Shown piece by piece: positions 52,839 to 62,127 of a stretch of 64,000 nt of DNA. A program made the translations under genes and the position numbers. Numbering within the stretch: the stretch's first letter is position 1; every line of letters starts with the position of its first letter. The notes beneath the pieces were generated by a model that was not told where the DNA came from, made no database searches, and was given only the letters and a program-made list of their open reading frames with translations. The stretch is from an uncultured Clostridium sp. (GTDB lineage Bacteria > Bacillota > Clostridia > Clostridiales > Clostridiaceae): the NCBI RefSeq assembly GCF_937920395.1, contig NZ_CALEVF010000036.1, forward strand, positions 1 through 64,000, written 5' to 3'.

Positions 52839-54986
52839 TTATTTTGTTGTATCGACGCCTTTTAAATCATATAGTGCTTCAGAGTTTTGACCACCAAATT
52901 TTTGAGTCATTGCATTTTTAGTAGAAGTTGTTGTCTTAGTTGTAGTAGTTGCTGCTGGAATAGTAGTTGTAGTAGTATCTTTCCATTTACTTTCTGCAAC
53001 AAGTGTGCCAACTTTTTTAGCCCATGTCATGACATCATTAGTTGAACCTTGACCGCCAACCATTACATATCTAACTTCTCCATTTTTAACTAGTGTTTTA
53101 AACTGAGCAAGTGTTATTGCTTTGTCAGTTCCAAAGAAGCCCCAAGTCATTACAGATTCGCCAGTTTTAATTATTATATCCGCCGCTGCACCACTTGTTG
53201 ATGAAGTCACAAGAATATATTTTTCAGTTGTTTTATTAGCTTGTAAGAATTTTGTTAATTTCGCATAACTAGAATTATCTGAGCCGCCCATTGATCCACC
53301 CATGCTTGAATTTCCATTTTTAGAACTAGAAATTATACTTAGTCCTGCAGCTGGCATTGAGCCCATTGCACCAAATAAAGTAGTTACAGATAAAACTATA
53401 GGGGTTATTAGAAGTCCTATTAAAGCAGTGGCTACTAATATCTTTGAAAGCTTCAAATTATTATTTTTCTTTATTTTAATGATAATAAGTATTATTGAAG
53501 ATGCAAAACATAAAACAGATAGAGATATCATTAAAATCTTAGTTATACTAGAGGTACTGTACATGTAAGATAAAATCAATAACTGAAGTGCTCCATCTAC
53601 AATAAGTGTTACTGGTAAAATCCAAGATTTTAAGGTATTTTCAGTGTAAAGCTCCCACATAGAAACAATTCCAATTCCGGCAAGCGCTGCAATTGGTGGA
53701 GCAAGCATAGTTAAGTAATAAGGGTGAAATAAACCCGTTGTGAAACTGAAATATATAAATTCAGGTAACAACCACATTGACCATAATAGTAAATCCAATT
53801 TTCTATTGTTATTAAAAGCAAATTTGAATTTTTCCTTTAATGCTGCTGCGAGAATTCCGAAAACTGCAAGAGGAAATAACCAAATTATTTGAGTAGACAG
53901 ACCGTTATTAGAAAACAATCTTGAAAAACTAGCTGGTTCGGTGCCACCAAAGCTACTATTACCTCCACCGCCGGATTTGCCGCCTTGTCCTTGACCGCCG
54001 CCACTTGGCATCCCACTAGGTCTAGTACCTGTAGGCGGTGTACCACCTTGCATTCCATCCTGAGAGGTTGCACTACTAGAAGCACTTTGCGTCGTAGATT
54101 TAACAGTAGAATTATTAGTTGTGTTTGTATTTGCTGTGGTGGTTGGTTTAAATTGACCTTTATTGGTACCCATACTGCCACCACTACCAGTAGTACTTCC
54201 AAGTCCAAGTCGTTCTAGTCCATTATGGCCAATTATAAGTTCCAGTTCTGAGTTATTTGTACTACTTCCAACATAAGGTCTGTTTGCAGCAGGTATTAAA
54301 TCTACAACTATTGCCCATGAGAATGAAACAACAAGTAATACAAGTGTTCCGCAGATAAGATGAATTATTCTTTTTTTAAGAGAAATTGCACTTGATAAAA
54401 GGTAAACCAAGTATATAGCTGGAATAACCATATAAGCTTGAAGCATTTTTATGTTAAAACCAATACCCACAATAGCAAGTCCTATTAGAAGATATTTAAA
54501 TTTACCTTTCTCGGCTGCTATAGAAATAACCCAACATGCAAGCAATAGAGTTAAAACAAGTAAGTTATCGCAAGTATTGTTTCTGCTTACTGCAACAAAA
54601 ATTGGAGTTGTTGCAAGGAATAGCGCTGAGAGAAGACCGGCGGTACTTCCAAAAGATCTGTTAACAATTTTATATATTACCCAAACGGAGATCACTCCTG
54701 CAAGAGCCTGTGGAAGAACAATGCTCCATCCACTATATCCAAATATTTTAGCAGAAATAGCTTGAAGCCAAAAACCTAGAGGAGGTTTATCAATTGTTAC
54801 AAAGCTTGCCGGGTCAAAAGATACGAAGAAGAAATTTTTCAAACTCATAGTCATACTTTTAACACCAGCAGCGTAATAGGAATTTGAGTACCCATTTATG
54901 CCTAGATTAGTAAAATTTAATATTGCGGATAATAATAATATTAATGACAGTAAAGATTTTTCTTTAGAAAGTTTTATTTTTTTCAT
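52839..54986 (-). CDS. GT39 family glycosyltransferase (YkcB/YycA-like)
   Basis: Large polytopic GT-C enzyme of 715 residues that transfers sugars from a polyprenyl carrier to cell-surface targets outside the membrane. It has about 11-12 helices. The first loop carries VTIDKPPLGFWLQAIS with the catalytic aspartate, and RNNTCDNLLVLTLLLA follows. A Gly/Ser/Thr-rich low-complexity extracellular insert lies at about 255-345. The C-terminal domain (about 570-700) ends in a Thr-rich segment. AAGGGG precedes ATG 54986. It is downstream of a two-component system on the same strand, which may control it. This insert is usual for YkcB-type proteins. Confidence 0.93.
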   Translation of the reverse strand: MKKIKLSKEKSLLSLILLLSAILNFTNLGINGYSNSYYAAGVKSMTMSLKNFFFVSFDPASFVTIDKPPLGFWLQAISAKIFGYSGWSIVLPQALAGVISVWVIYKIVNRSFGSTAGLLSALFLATTPIFVAVSRNNTCDNLLVLTLLLACWVISIAAEKGKFKYLLIGLAIVGIGFNIKMLQAYMVIPAIYLVYLLSSAISLKKRIIHLICGTLVLLVVSFSWAIVVDLIPAANRPYVGSSTNNSELELIIGHNGLERLGLGSTTGSGGSMGTNKGQFKPTTTANTNTTNNSTVKSTTQSASSSATSQDGMQGGTPPTGTRPSGMPSGGGQGQGGKSGGGGNSSFGGTEPASFSRLFSNNGLSTQIIWLFPLAVFGILAAALKEKFKFAFNNNRKLDLLLWSMWLLPEFIYFSFTTGLFHPYYLTMLAPPIAALAGIGIVSMWELYTENTLKSWILPVTLIVDGALQLLILSYMYSTSSITKILMISLSVLCFASSIILIIIKIKKNNNLKLSKILVATALIGLLITPIVLSVTTLFGAMGSMPAAGLSIISSSKNGNSSMGGSMGGSDNSSYAKLTKFLQANKTTEKYILVTSSTSGAAADIIIKTGESVMTWGFFGTDKAITLAQFKTLVKNGEVRYVMVGGQGSTNDVMTWAKKVGTLVAESKWKDTTTTTIPAATTTTKTTTSTKNAMTQKFGGQNSEALYDLKGVDTTK

Positions 54987-55183
54987 TTAATTTGCCCCTT
55001 TTTAAAATGAGTTGGCCGTTTTAGGCCCAAACATAACTAGTTTGATTTTTTATTAAACTATACATTGAATGTTATTTATAAGTGCTCTACTTACTTCTCT
55101 ATAAATAAGATTATAATCATAAAATGTATTAGTAGTATCAAATAATTATGTGAGCTTTATGTGATTGTAAAATACATAACAAA

Positions 55184-55209
55184 AGCGATCAACATTTATG
55201 TTGATCGCT
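55184..55209 (-). terminator. terminator of the two-component system operon
   Basis: AGCGATCAACAT (55184-55195) and ATGTTGATCGCT (55198-55209) form a perfect 12-bp stem, followed on the minus strand by TTTTGTTATG. Confidence 0.85.
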
Positions 55210-55214
55210 CCTGT

Positions 55215-56606
55215 TTATAGAGGATATCTAATTGAAAAACTAACACCGACATCTCTGTTTGTAACTTCTATTTCTCCGTTATAATAATTTATAATTTTTT
55301 TGCAAATAGCAAGACCAAGACCAAATTTACCAGTCTTATCTTTATAGAAATTATCAAAAATGTGAGATAGATGTTCCTCAGGAATATGCGGACCATCATT
55401 ATAAATCTCAACTACTGCAAATTTACCTTCCTTTTTTAATGTCACGTTAATTTTTTCTTTAGCATACCTAAGACTATTATCTAATATGTTTTCAATAGAT
55501 ACTTGAACTTTATCTGCATTTCCATTAATAGTAGCTTCCCCAATGTTTACATCCCATTGTATATTAGTATTTATTACCTCAAATCTATTTGTGATATGGT
55601 AAAGTAAACGGTGCATATTTATTTCAATATTTTCAAAGTTATTCTCTAAAACATAATCTAGTGTATTCAAATATAACATTTGTTTAACTTTCTTTTCGAG
55701 GCTAAGAGCCTCATCTTTTATTATCTGAGCGTTTTGCTCAACTGACTCAACGTATACACCGTCGATAATTGCCTCGGCATGACTCATAATAACCATAATT
55801 GGTGTTTTTAAATCGTGTGATATGCTTTGTAGAAACAGTTTTTCTTCTGCATCTCCACGTTTTAATTCCTTTTGCATCATATTCATAGAGTTTGCAAGCC
55901 TTCCAATCTCATCCTCATTTTTAACAGTGATAGGTTCTTCCCAATCTTTATGAGCTATTCTAATAGTATAATTTTCTAGTTCTTTAAGCGGTTTTGAAAT
56001 GTAGTTCGCAACTAGTTTAGCACAAAGAAAACCAATAGCTATAAATAAAACACCTATCCCAAGAACCATATAAAGCAAGTTATTATCTTGTTTTTCAGGC
56101 ATATAGGTTATTAAATATGATGTTCCAGAATCTCCATATTTAATGGAACTTATAAAGAAAATATACTTTATATTATCGTATGACTCTTTAAATTGTTTTT
56201 CATAAAGATTACCTGGCGTAATAAAACTTGCCATCCATATTTTAATGTTATTTTCATTAATTCTAAAAGGTGAGTTAATATTACTCTGCACATTTGGTGG
56301 TAAACCGTGTGCTTTATTTATATTTATAATTTCAGCCTTATTATTTGCATCTACATTTAAGATATAATAATCGCTGCCCCTTAAATTACCTATCTCGTCC
56401 AATCTATTAGGCTGGGTAAAATTTTTAGTTGTTAATGAATAGTCATGAGACAATTTTAAATCTTTAGTTTTAGCCTTTTCAGTTATATTTTTAAAAGCAA
56501 CAAGATAGAAAAACGAAATACTGAAAATTATTATAAGTATTATTGCTGTAAATGTTGTCCATATACGCATAGTAAGTGATTTGTATTTATATTTGAATAT
56601 ATTCAT
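55215..56606 (-). CDS. sensor histidine kinase
   Basis: Membrane sensor of 463 residues. Helix 1 is at about 15-38, the extracellular sensor at 40-175 and helix 2 at about 178-200. A HAMP domain (200-252, YISKPLKELENYTIR) follows. HisKA has SISHDLKTPIMVIMSHAEAI (His264). HATPase_c has the N box IENILDNSLRYAKEK and G box GKFGLGLAICKKI. ATG 56606 overlaps the stop of the response-regulator gene as ATGA. The downstream membrane glycosyltransferases are plausible targets. The stimulus is unknown. Confidence 0.95.
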   Translation of the reverse strand: MNIFKYKYKSLTMRIWTTFTAIILIIIFSISFFYLVAFKNITEKAKTKDLKLSHDYSLTTKNFTQPNRLDEIGNLRGSDYYILNVDANNKAEIININKAHGLPPNVQSNINSPFRINENNIKIWMASFITPGNLYEKQFKESYDNIKYIFFISSIKYGDSGTSYLITYMPEKQDNNLLYMVLGIGVLFIAIGFLCAKLVANYISKPLKELENYTIRIAHKDWEEPITVKNEDEIGRLANSMNMMQKELKRGDAEEKLFLQSISHDLKTPIMVIMSHAEAIIDGVYVESVEQNAQIIKDEALSLEKKVKQMLYLNTLDYVLENNFENIEINMHRLLYHITNRFEVINTNIQWDVNIGEATINGNADKVQVSIENILDNSLRYAKEKINVTLKKEGKFAVVEIYNDGPHIPEEHLSHIFDNFYKDKTGKFGLGLAICKKIINYYNGEIEVTNRDVGVSFSIRYPL

Positions 56607-57289
56607 GATTTATACACTAACTTATAGCCATATCCATACACTGTCTCTATTGTGAATTTATCTATTTTTTTTCTAAGGCGTCTTATAACATCATCAACAA
56701 CTCTATCCGAGCCAAAGTAATCATCGCCCCATACAGTATCTAATATCTGTTCTCTAGATACCAAATTATTTTTATTTTCAATAAAATAATAAAGTAGTTC
56801 GAATTCTTTTTTAGTTAAAATAACCTCATCGCTTCCTATGAAAACTGTTCTTTGTTTTTTGCTAATTCTATATCCACCCATATTTAGGTCATCATTTATT
56901 GAGGAAACATCTGATTTAGTTGAACCAGAAATTCTCTCCAAAAGCTTATTAGTTCTAATAACAAGCTCTCTAGGTAAAAAAGGTTTTGATAAATAATCAT
57001 CACTACCAAGTTCAAGTCCAACTACACGATCAAGCTCTTCATTTCTTGCAGACATGAAAATAACAGGAGTGTTTTTATTAAAAGCTTTAACTGCCTTAAT
57101 AATTTCATAACCATCAATATCTGGGAGCATTATGTCCAGTATCCAAAGATCTGGCATATCCTCAATTCTTTCTATAGCTGCATTACCAGTAGAAAAAGTA
57201 GTCACGTCGTAACCCTCACGTTCTAAGTATTTTTCAAGCAAAAGATTTAAACTTATTTCATCTTCAACAAGATATATTTTTTTTGCCAA
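56603..57289 (-). CDS. OmpR-family response regulator
   Basis: DNA-binding partner of the histidine kinase. The 228-residue protein has a receiver domain (1-115) with YLVEDE acidic pocket, phosphorylation Asp52 in WILDIMLPDIDGYE and the Lys of the SKPFLPREL motif. A winged-helix domain (about 130-228) has ILTKKEFELLYYFIENKNNLVSREQI. The start is TTG 57289 (MAKKIYLVEDE), 6 nt after GAGGTG; the GTG at 57298 would overlap the ribosome site. It is the first gene of the minus-strand operon. Confidence 0.94.
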   Translation of the reverse strand: MAKKIYLVEDEISLNLLLEKYLEREGYDVTTFSTGNAAIERIEDMPDLWILDIMLPDIDGYEIIKAVKAFNKNTPVIFMSARNEELDRVVGLELGSDDYLSKPFLPRELVIRTNKLLERISGSTKSDVSSINDDLNMGGYRISKKQRTVFIGSDEVILTKKEFELLYYFIENKNNLVSREQILDTVWGDDYFGSDRVVDDVIRRLRKKIDKFTIETVYGYGYKLVYKS

Positions 57290-57560
57290 GTGAATCACCT
57301 CACGAATTTTTAATCACTAAGTCATAAAATTTACAAAAAAGATTAAGTACACAATATAATACCTTATAGTTTACATTTTATCATACAATTCTCAAAACAT
57401 TTCTAATTATTTATGTAAAGATTATGTGTTTATGAACTAACAAACTAAATTTTGATTTTAGATAGTTCAAAATATAAAGTTGTTTTATGATTAGACATGT
57501 TAATTTGCATGGCTACAGAGTATAATAGAAGTTATTCGGTTAATAGGGGGATGAAAATGT

Positions 57561-58328
57561 ATGATAGAAGTAAATAAGCCAGTAACTAATCCAGAATTAG
57601 TTGAGAGTATGAATAAATTTATAAATGAAAAAAATGCAGATAACGAACTTAATATTATTGAAAAAATAAATAAATCACTTTTAATGACACCAGTAATAAT
57701 AAATGCTGAGGTAGAAAATGGTTTGATTTCAGAAGGAACAACAGTTAGTTTTAAAACTATAACTAATACAAATAACGAATCTTACATAGTTACATTTACA
57801 GATCATGATGAATTAAGCAAATGGGCAAAAGGTAAGGAGCAGACACTAGCATATACATATGAGGATTTGAATAACATTGTTTTAGAAAATATAAATATGA
57901 TAAAGGGGTTTGTTATAAATCCATATAATCAAATATTTGTTATTACACCTGAGGTAATGTCGTACTTTTCTCAAAGAAAATCTGAGATAGTTGTAAAAGA
58001 AGATACTAAAATTATGTTAGGGCAGCCAGCTGAGTATCCTAATGAATTAGTAAATGCCATGTCGAAGTTTTTTGAAAGTCAAAGTGAAGTAAAAAGTGCT
58101 TATTTATTTTTAGCTCGAACCCAAGGTGACTCAAAATCTAATCTTTTGTTTGTAATTGATTTTGATGGGAAAAAAGATTTATTGTTTCCTAAAATAGCAT
58201 CTAAGATGAAAGGACAGTTAGGTAAAGGAGAGTATTTTGATATGATTTCAATGGAGAGTTCTCTTGGAACAAGTGCAGTAAAGGATTCTACACCATTTTA
58301 TACAAAGAAAATTAAAAAACTCTTTTAA
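57561..58328 (+). CDS. SseB-family protein with C-terminal SseB domain
   Basis: Cytosolic protein of 255 residues related to enhanced-serine-sensitivity protein SseB. The N-terminal SseB domain (1-135) has YIVTFTDHDELSKWAKG and GFVINPYNQIFVITPEV, and an SseB_C-type domain (about 155-255) has YPNELVNAMSKFFESQSEVKSAYLFLAR. GGGGG (57546-57550) precedes ATG 57561. An 8-codon out-of-frame mini-ORF, ATG 57551, overlaps the start region. It is divergent from the two-component system. The biochemical role is unknown. Confidence 0.9.
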   Translation: MIEVNKPVTNPELVESMNKFINEKNADNELNIIEKINKSLLMTPVIINAEVENGLISEGTTVSFKTITNTNNESYIVTFTDHDELSKWAKGKEQTLAYTYEDLNNIVLENINMIKGFVINPYNQIFVITPEVMSYFSQRKSEIVVKEDTKIMLGQPAEYPNELVNAMSKFFESQSEVKSAYLFLARTQGDSKSNLLFVIDFDGKKDLLFPKIASKMKGQLGKGEYFDMISMESSLGTSAVKDSTPFYTKKIKKLF

Positions 58329-58364
58329 AATCATTTTAATTAAAAGATCGGATGTGTATTTAAA

Positions 58365-59693
58365 TTGATTACAGATATGACAAAAGGAAATATACCAAAA
58401 CATTTAGTTGGGTTTGCAATACCGTTAATACTTGGAAACCTTTTTCAACTTAGTTATAATGCAGCAGACTCTATAATAGTGGGTCGTTATGTTGGTACTA
58501 ATGCATTAGCGGCAGTGGGTACTGCTAATCCTATTATGAACATTGCAATGTTTTTTATTATAGGGATTTGTATGGGGGCTTCCGTTTTAATGAGCGAATT
58601 TTTTGGACAAGGTGATAAAAAAAAGCTTAAACGCGAAATATCTACAACTTTTATAGCTGGTTTTATTTTTACTGTAATTATTATAATAACTTGCATTGTT
58701 TTGACCAGGCCAATTCTTTTAATGATAAATACTCCAATTGAAATATTAGGAGATGCAACAAGTTACCTAAGAATAATATTTTGTGGTTTAGTTTTTACAT
58801 TCTTATACAATGTTTATGCTGCTACTCTTCGTAGTATGGGAGATTCAAAAACACCGTTATTATTCTTAATAATATCTTCAGTTTTAAATGTAGTCATGGA
58901 TATTGTTTTTGTAGTGTATTTGCATATGGGGGTTAATGGAGCAGCAATAGCAACGGTTACTGCAGAAGTGATTGCGAGCATTCTTTGTATTACATATGCA
59001 TGCGTAAAATTTCCGATACTTAGGTTTTCAAGAAAAGAACTTATTATAGATAGAAGTTTACTTAAAATCACAATTAACTATAGTTGGGTTACAGCTATGC
59101 AACAGACATGTCTTTATGTTGGAAAAGTATTTGTTCAGGGGGCAGTTAATCCGCTAGGTGTAGAATCTATCGCTACATTTAATGCTGTAAATCGTGTAGA
59201 TGATTTTGCTTTTGCACCAGAACAGAGTATTAGTAATGGAATGACTACCTTTCTCGCACAAAATAGGGGAGCTAAAAAAAATGAACGTATAAAGCAAGGC
59301 TTTTGGTATGGAATGAAGATTGAGTCTTTATATTGGCTTTTGCTTCTAGTGGTAATATACTTCGGAGCACCACATATAATGAATTTATTTGTTCCCGAAA
59401 AAAATTCAAAAGTTGTAGAACTTGGAGTAACGTATCTTGAAATGATGGCATTTTTCTATTTGCTTCCAAGTTGGACAAATGGGATACAAGGATATTTTAG
59501 GGGTATGGGTGATTTAAAGGTTACATTAAGGTCAACATTTATACAAATGGTTGGTAGAGTATCATTTACATACTTATTGGCACCTAAATATGGTATTGTA
59601 GGAGTTGCACTAGCTTGCCTTGCTGGATGGATTATTATGCTAGCTTATGAGGTTCCACTTTGCATTAAGCACAGAAAAACTTATAGATGTTAA
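58365..59693 (+). CDS. MATE family efflux transporter
   Basis: Multidrug and toxin extrusion antiporter of 442 residues with 12 helices. N-terminal MTKGNIPKHLVGFAIPLILGNLFQLSYNAADSIIVGRYVG and the second-half PEQSISNGMTTFLAQNRGAKK are MATE signatures. The start taken is TTG 58365; ATG 58377 in frame lacks a ribosome site, and GGATG (58350-58354) suits the TTG. It follows the SseB gene by 36 nt without a terminator and may be co-transcribed. Substrate is not known. Confidence 0.95.
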   Translation: MITDMTKGNIPKHLVGFAIPLILGNLFQLSYNAADSIIVGRYVGTNALAAVGTANPIMNIAMFFIIGICMGASVLMSEFFGQGDKKKLKREISTTFIAGFIFTVIIIITCIVLTRPILLMINTPIEILGDATSYLRIIFCGLVFTFLYNVYAATLRSMGDSKTPLLFLIISSVLNVVMDIVFVVYLHMGVNGAAIATVTAEVIASILCITYACVKFPILRFSRKELIIDRSLLKITINYSWVTAMQQTCLYVGKVFVQGAVNPLGVESIATFNAVNRVDDFAFAPEQSISNGMTTFLAQNRGAKKNERIKQGFWYGMKIESLYWLLLLVVIYFGAPHIMNLFVPEKNSKVVELGVTYLEMMAFFYLLPSWTNGIQGYFRGMGDLKVTLRSTFIQMVGRVSFTYLLAPKYGIVGVALACLAGWIIMLAYEVPLCIKHRKTYRC

Positions 59694-59744
59694 TAGTATA
59701 TTAGATTTATGTACCTTATAAAAACACATAAAAAAAATATAATA

Positions 59745-59783
59745 TTGACACTTCATTGACATTACATATAGCCATAATATAAA
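59745..59783 (+). promoter_or_regulatory. tandem -35 promoter region of the DedA gene
   Basis: Two TTGACA boxes (59745-59750 and 59756-59761), 11 bp apart. The second pairs with TATAAA (59778-59783, 16-bp spacer) and the first with a weaker TATAGC (59767-59772, 16-bp spacer). Confidence 0.7.
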
Positions 59784-59832
59784 ATAAAAAGGTAGATTAG
59801 TAAACAGGTATTAGAATTTAAGGGAGGAAAAG

Positions 59833-60438
59833 ATGGTAGAAAGTTTAATTAACATGGTAATTTTAGTTATGGATAAAGTGGGGTATTTAGGGGTTTTTAC
59901 ATTTATGGCTCTTGAAAGCGCATGTATTCCAATACCTAGTGAGGCTATACTTCCATTTGGAGGCTATTTAAGCTATACAGGAAGGCTAAGCATAATTCCA
60001 ACAATAATTTTAGGAACACTTGGAGGAACCTTTGGTTCAATCTTAGCTTATTATCTAGGAAAATTAGGTGGAAGACCTCTAGTTGAGAAATATGCATCTT
60101 TTTTGCATTTATCAAAATCAAGTTTAGATAAAAGTGATCTATATTTTAAAAAATATGGAGAAAAAATTGTATTTTATTCAAGGCTACTTCCTATAGTAAG
60201 AACTTTTATTTCACTTCCAGCAGGGATAAGTAATATGGATTTTAAAAAGTTTACAGTGTATACTTTTTTTGGTTCATTAATTTGGAGCACTTTACTTGGG
60301 CTTACGGGTTATTACATGGGGGAGAATTGGGTTATAATTAGGCCGTGGTTCCATTATGCAGATATTCTTGTGGTAGTCGTAATAGTAGGACTTATAGGAT
60401 ACAAATTAATTACAATAAAAAGAGTGAAAAAATCTTAA
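59833..60438 (+). CDS. DedA family membrane protein
   Basis: Membrane protein of 201 residues of the DedA/SNARE-associated family, implicated in recycling undecaprenyl phosphate or phospholipids across the membrane. The family elements are ALESACIPIPSEAILPFGGYLSYTG, GGTFGSILAYYLGKLGGRPLVEKYASF and FYSRLLPIVRTFISLPAGISNMDFKKFTVYTFFGSLIWST. AAGGGAGGAA precedes ATG 59833. It is transcribed alone from a tandem promoter. Confidence 0.95.
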   Translation: MVESLINMVILVMDKVGYLGVFTFMALESACIPIPSEAILPFGGYLSYTGRLSIIPTIILGTLGGTFGSILAYYLGKLGGRPLVEKYASFLHLSKSSLDKSDLYFKKYGEKIVFYSRLLPIVRTFISLPAGISNMDFKKFTVYTFFGSLIWSTLLGLTGYYMGENWVIIRPWFHYADILVVVVIVGLIGYKLITIKRVKKS

Positions 60439-60529
60439 ATTAAAGGTTATAAAAAAATATTATGACTTAAAACATTTAAATATAAGTATCTAACAAAGTT
60501 GACTTATATAAAAATGTTTTAAGTTATTT

Positions 60530-61261
60530 TTATATCTTTTTTTGATCTTTAACAATGGAAGAGTCTGAAATATTAATCTCACCTTTATACTCTATGAGAC
60601 CAACATTACAACCTGTACCTATTGTAATATTATTTCCTCTGACTATATTAACATTTGTGTTTTGAAGATAGATATCATCTCCTTCTATTAAATCTGTAGT
60701 TAACTCAGCTCTGGTATTAAAAATTTTGTCAATTGCTTTTCTAAATATAGAGTTGTCTATATGATGAACTCTTATGTCAATATGTTCGCCTCCAATTTCT
60801 TTAACAAAACAGTTACCACCAAGTCTAATAGTTACTTGTCCTGCATTTAATAATTCTTGTATTTTAAAACCACCATTAGCATTAAAACATTCTGCTTCAC
60901 AATTTTTACCTATATTTATTGAGCCAGATATACTAACTTCTTGTGCATATAGGTTGCCGTCGATATGAGTTGACCCGCTTATGCTTATGTTTTCACTCTT
61001 AAGATTGCCTATGACATGAGTTGATCCACTTATCTTAATATCTTTTACTTCTACATTACCTTCAATTTTTGAAGAACCACTAATTTTTATAGTTTCTGCT
61101 TTTAGGTTACCTATAACTTTCGAGGAACCACTAGTTTTAAAGTAAACACAGTCTAAATTACCATTGATTTTCCCAGATCCGCTTATAAATACATTATTAT
61201 ATTTTCCTCCACCTGAGCTTCCTGACCCTGACATTTTTAAATCATTATTCATATTTTCCAT
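60530..61261 (-). CDS. bactofilin-like polymer-forming protein (YhbE/YhbF-like)
   Basis: Beta-helical protein of 243 residues. After a Ser/Gly-rich N-terminus (8-20) come repeated turns such as VYFKTSGSSKVIGNLKAETI, KISGSSKIEGNVEVKDI and SISGSTHIDGNLYAQEV, a repeat of about 18 residues with GSGK/GSSK/GSTH corners. The C-terminal part (150-243) continues the pattern. It is likely a cytoskeletal or surface-associated scaffold, as in B. subtilis YhbE/F. ATG 61261 follows GGAGG; the Met at 61276 overlaps the ribosome site. yhbD lies immediately upstream on the same strand. Confidence 0.88.
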   Translation of the reverse strand: MENMNNDLKMSGSGSSGGGKYNNVFISGSGKINGNLDCVYFKTSGSSKVIGNLKAETIKISGSSKIEGNVEVKDIKISGSTHVIGNLKSENISISGSTHIDGNLYAQEVSISGSINIGKNCEAECFNANGGFKIQELLNAGQVTIRLGGNCFVKEIGGEHIDIRVHHIDNSIFRKAIDKIFNTRAELTTDLIEGDDIYLQNTNVNIVRGNNITIGTGCNVGLIEYKGEINISDSSIVKDQKKI

Positions 61262-61291
61262 GTTAAATTCCTCCATAAATTTATTGATGAA

Positions 61292-61915
61292 TTATTGCAT
61301 TTTAATTTTAAGTTCTTCAATGCACAATGAAATATTAAGTCTTAACATTATTTTTGAATGCTTGTCTATATAAATTTCATTTGGTCTTGTTATTAAAAAA
61401 CATAAACTGATTCCAAATTTGCTTATAAAAATCACCTCGCAATTTTTTCCATCTAATAAAATATAATTTTCTTCTAAAGTTTCTAGCATAAGTTTACTTT
61501 CATCTATTGATATATTTTCGGATATTAGACTTTTTTCTAATAATAAAACATATAATATTTTTTGAAAAGAAAATGTTTTTATTTCTCCATAAATATTTTT
61601 ATACGTTTTTAATGTTTGATCCGTAACAATATTCTTAGTTAATAAATCTTTTTCACTTAAAAATACATCTGCTAATTGAGGTGAAAACATTTGTGCCAGG
61701 TCATCTAAGGATATGTCATCTTTCATATTTAAAATTTTTTCTATCCGATCTAATATTTTCAGTCTTGGAAAGTAGGTTTCTTGACCAGTATAGCTGGACT
61801 TTTTTATAAACCATTCTTCAGGTATGAGGTTCTTTCTTTTCCATCTATATAACTGTCCATAGGAAACATTAGTGACTTCGAGCAATTCTTTTTTTGTTAT
61901 TAAATCCTCGTCCAT
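61292..61915 (-). CDS. yhbD: YhbD-like DUF4004 regulator with MerR-type helix-turn-helix
   Basis: A 207-residue protein starting MDEDLITKKELLEVTNVSYG and YRWKRKNLIPEEWFIKKSSYTGQETYFPRLKILDRIEKI. This MerR-like winged helix (about 5-75) matches B. subtilis YhbD. The remainder (80-207) has no recognised domain. AAGGAGATC precedes ATG 61915. The bactofilin-like gene follows 30 nt downstream, forming a yhbD-yhbEF type operon. A palindrome inside the promoter spacer upstream is the probable operator. The signal sensed is unknown. Confidence 0.9.
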   Translation of the reverse strand: MDEDLITKKELLEVTNVSYGQLYRWKRKNLIPEEWFIKKSSYTGQETYFPRLKILDRIEKILNMKDDISLDDLAQMFSPQLADVFLSEKDLLTKNIVTDQTLKTYKNIYGEIKTFSFQKILYVLLLEKSLISENISIDESKLMLETLEENYILLDGKNCEVIFISKFGISLCFLITRPNEIYIDKHSKIMLRLNISLCIEELKIKMQ

Positions 61916-61974
61916 ATTTGATCTCCTTTTGTAATTAGTAATTATATATAAGACTATTTTTTCTAATATATGTA

Positions 61975-62003
61975 GTGTAACATAACATTGTTACGTTGTA
62001 AAT
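61975..62003 (-). promoter_or_regulatory. MerR-type promoter/operator of yhbD
   Basis: On the minus strand TTTACA (62003-61998) and TACACT (61980-61975) are separated by 17 bp. The spacer is filled by the near-palindrome AACGTAACA-A-TGTTATGTT (61998-61980, one mismatch), the arrangement expected for a MerR-family autoregulator. Confidence 0.6.
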
Positions 62004-62127
62004 AAAAACATATTATGTTTTTATACAATTATTTATTTAATAGTATCCCTATTTAATAAATTTTAATGTAAAATAGATATAAAGTTAATTATAATACATA
62101 CTAAAATTTAATATGAAGGAGTTACAG

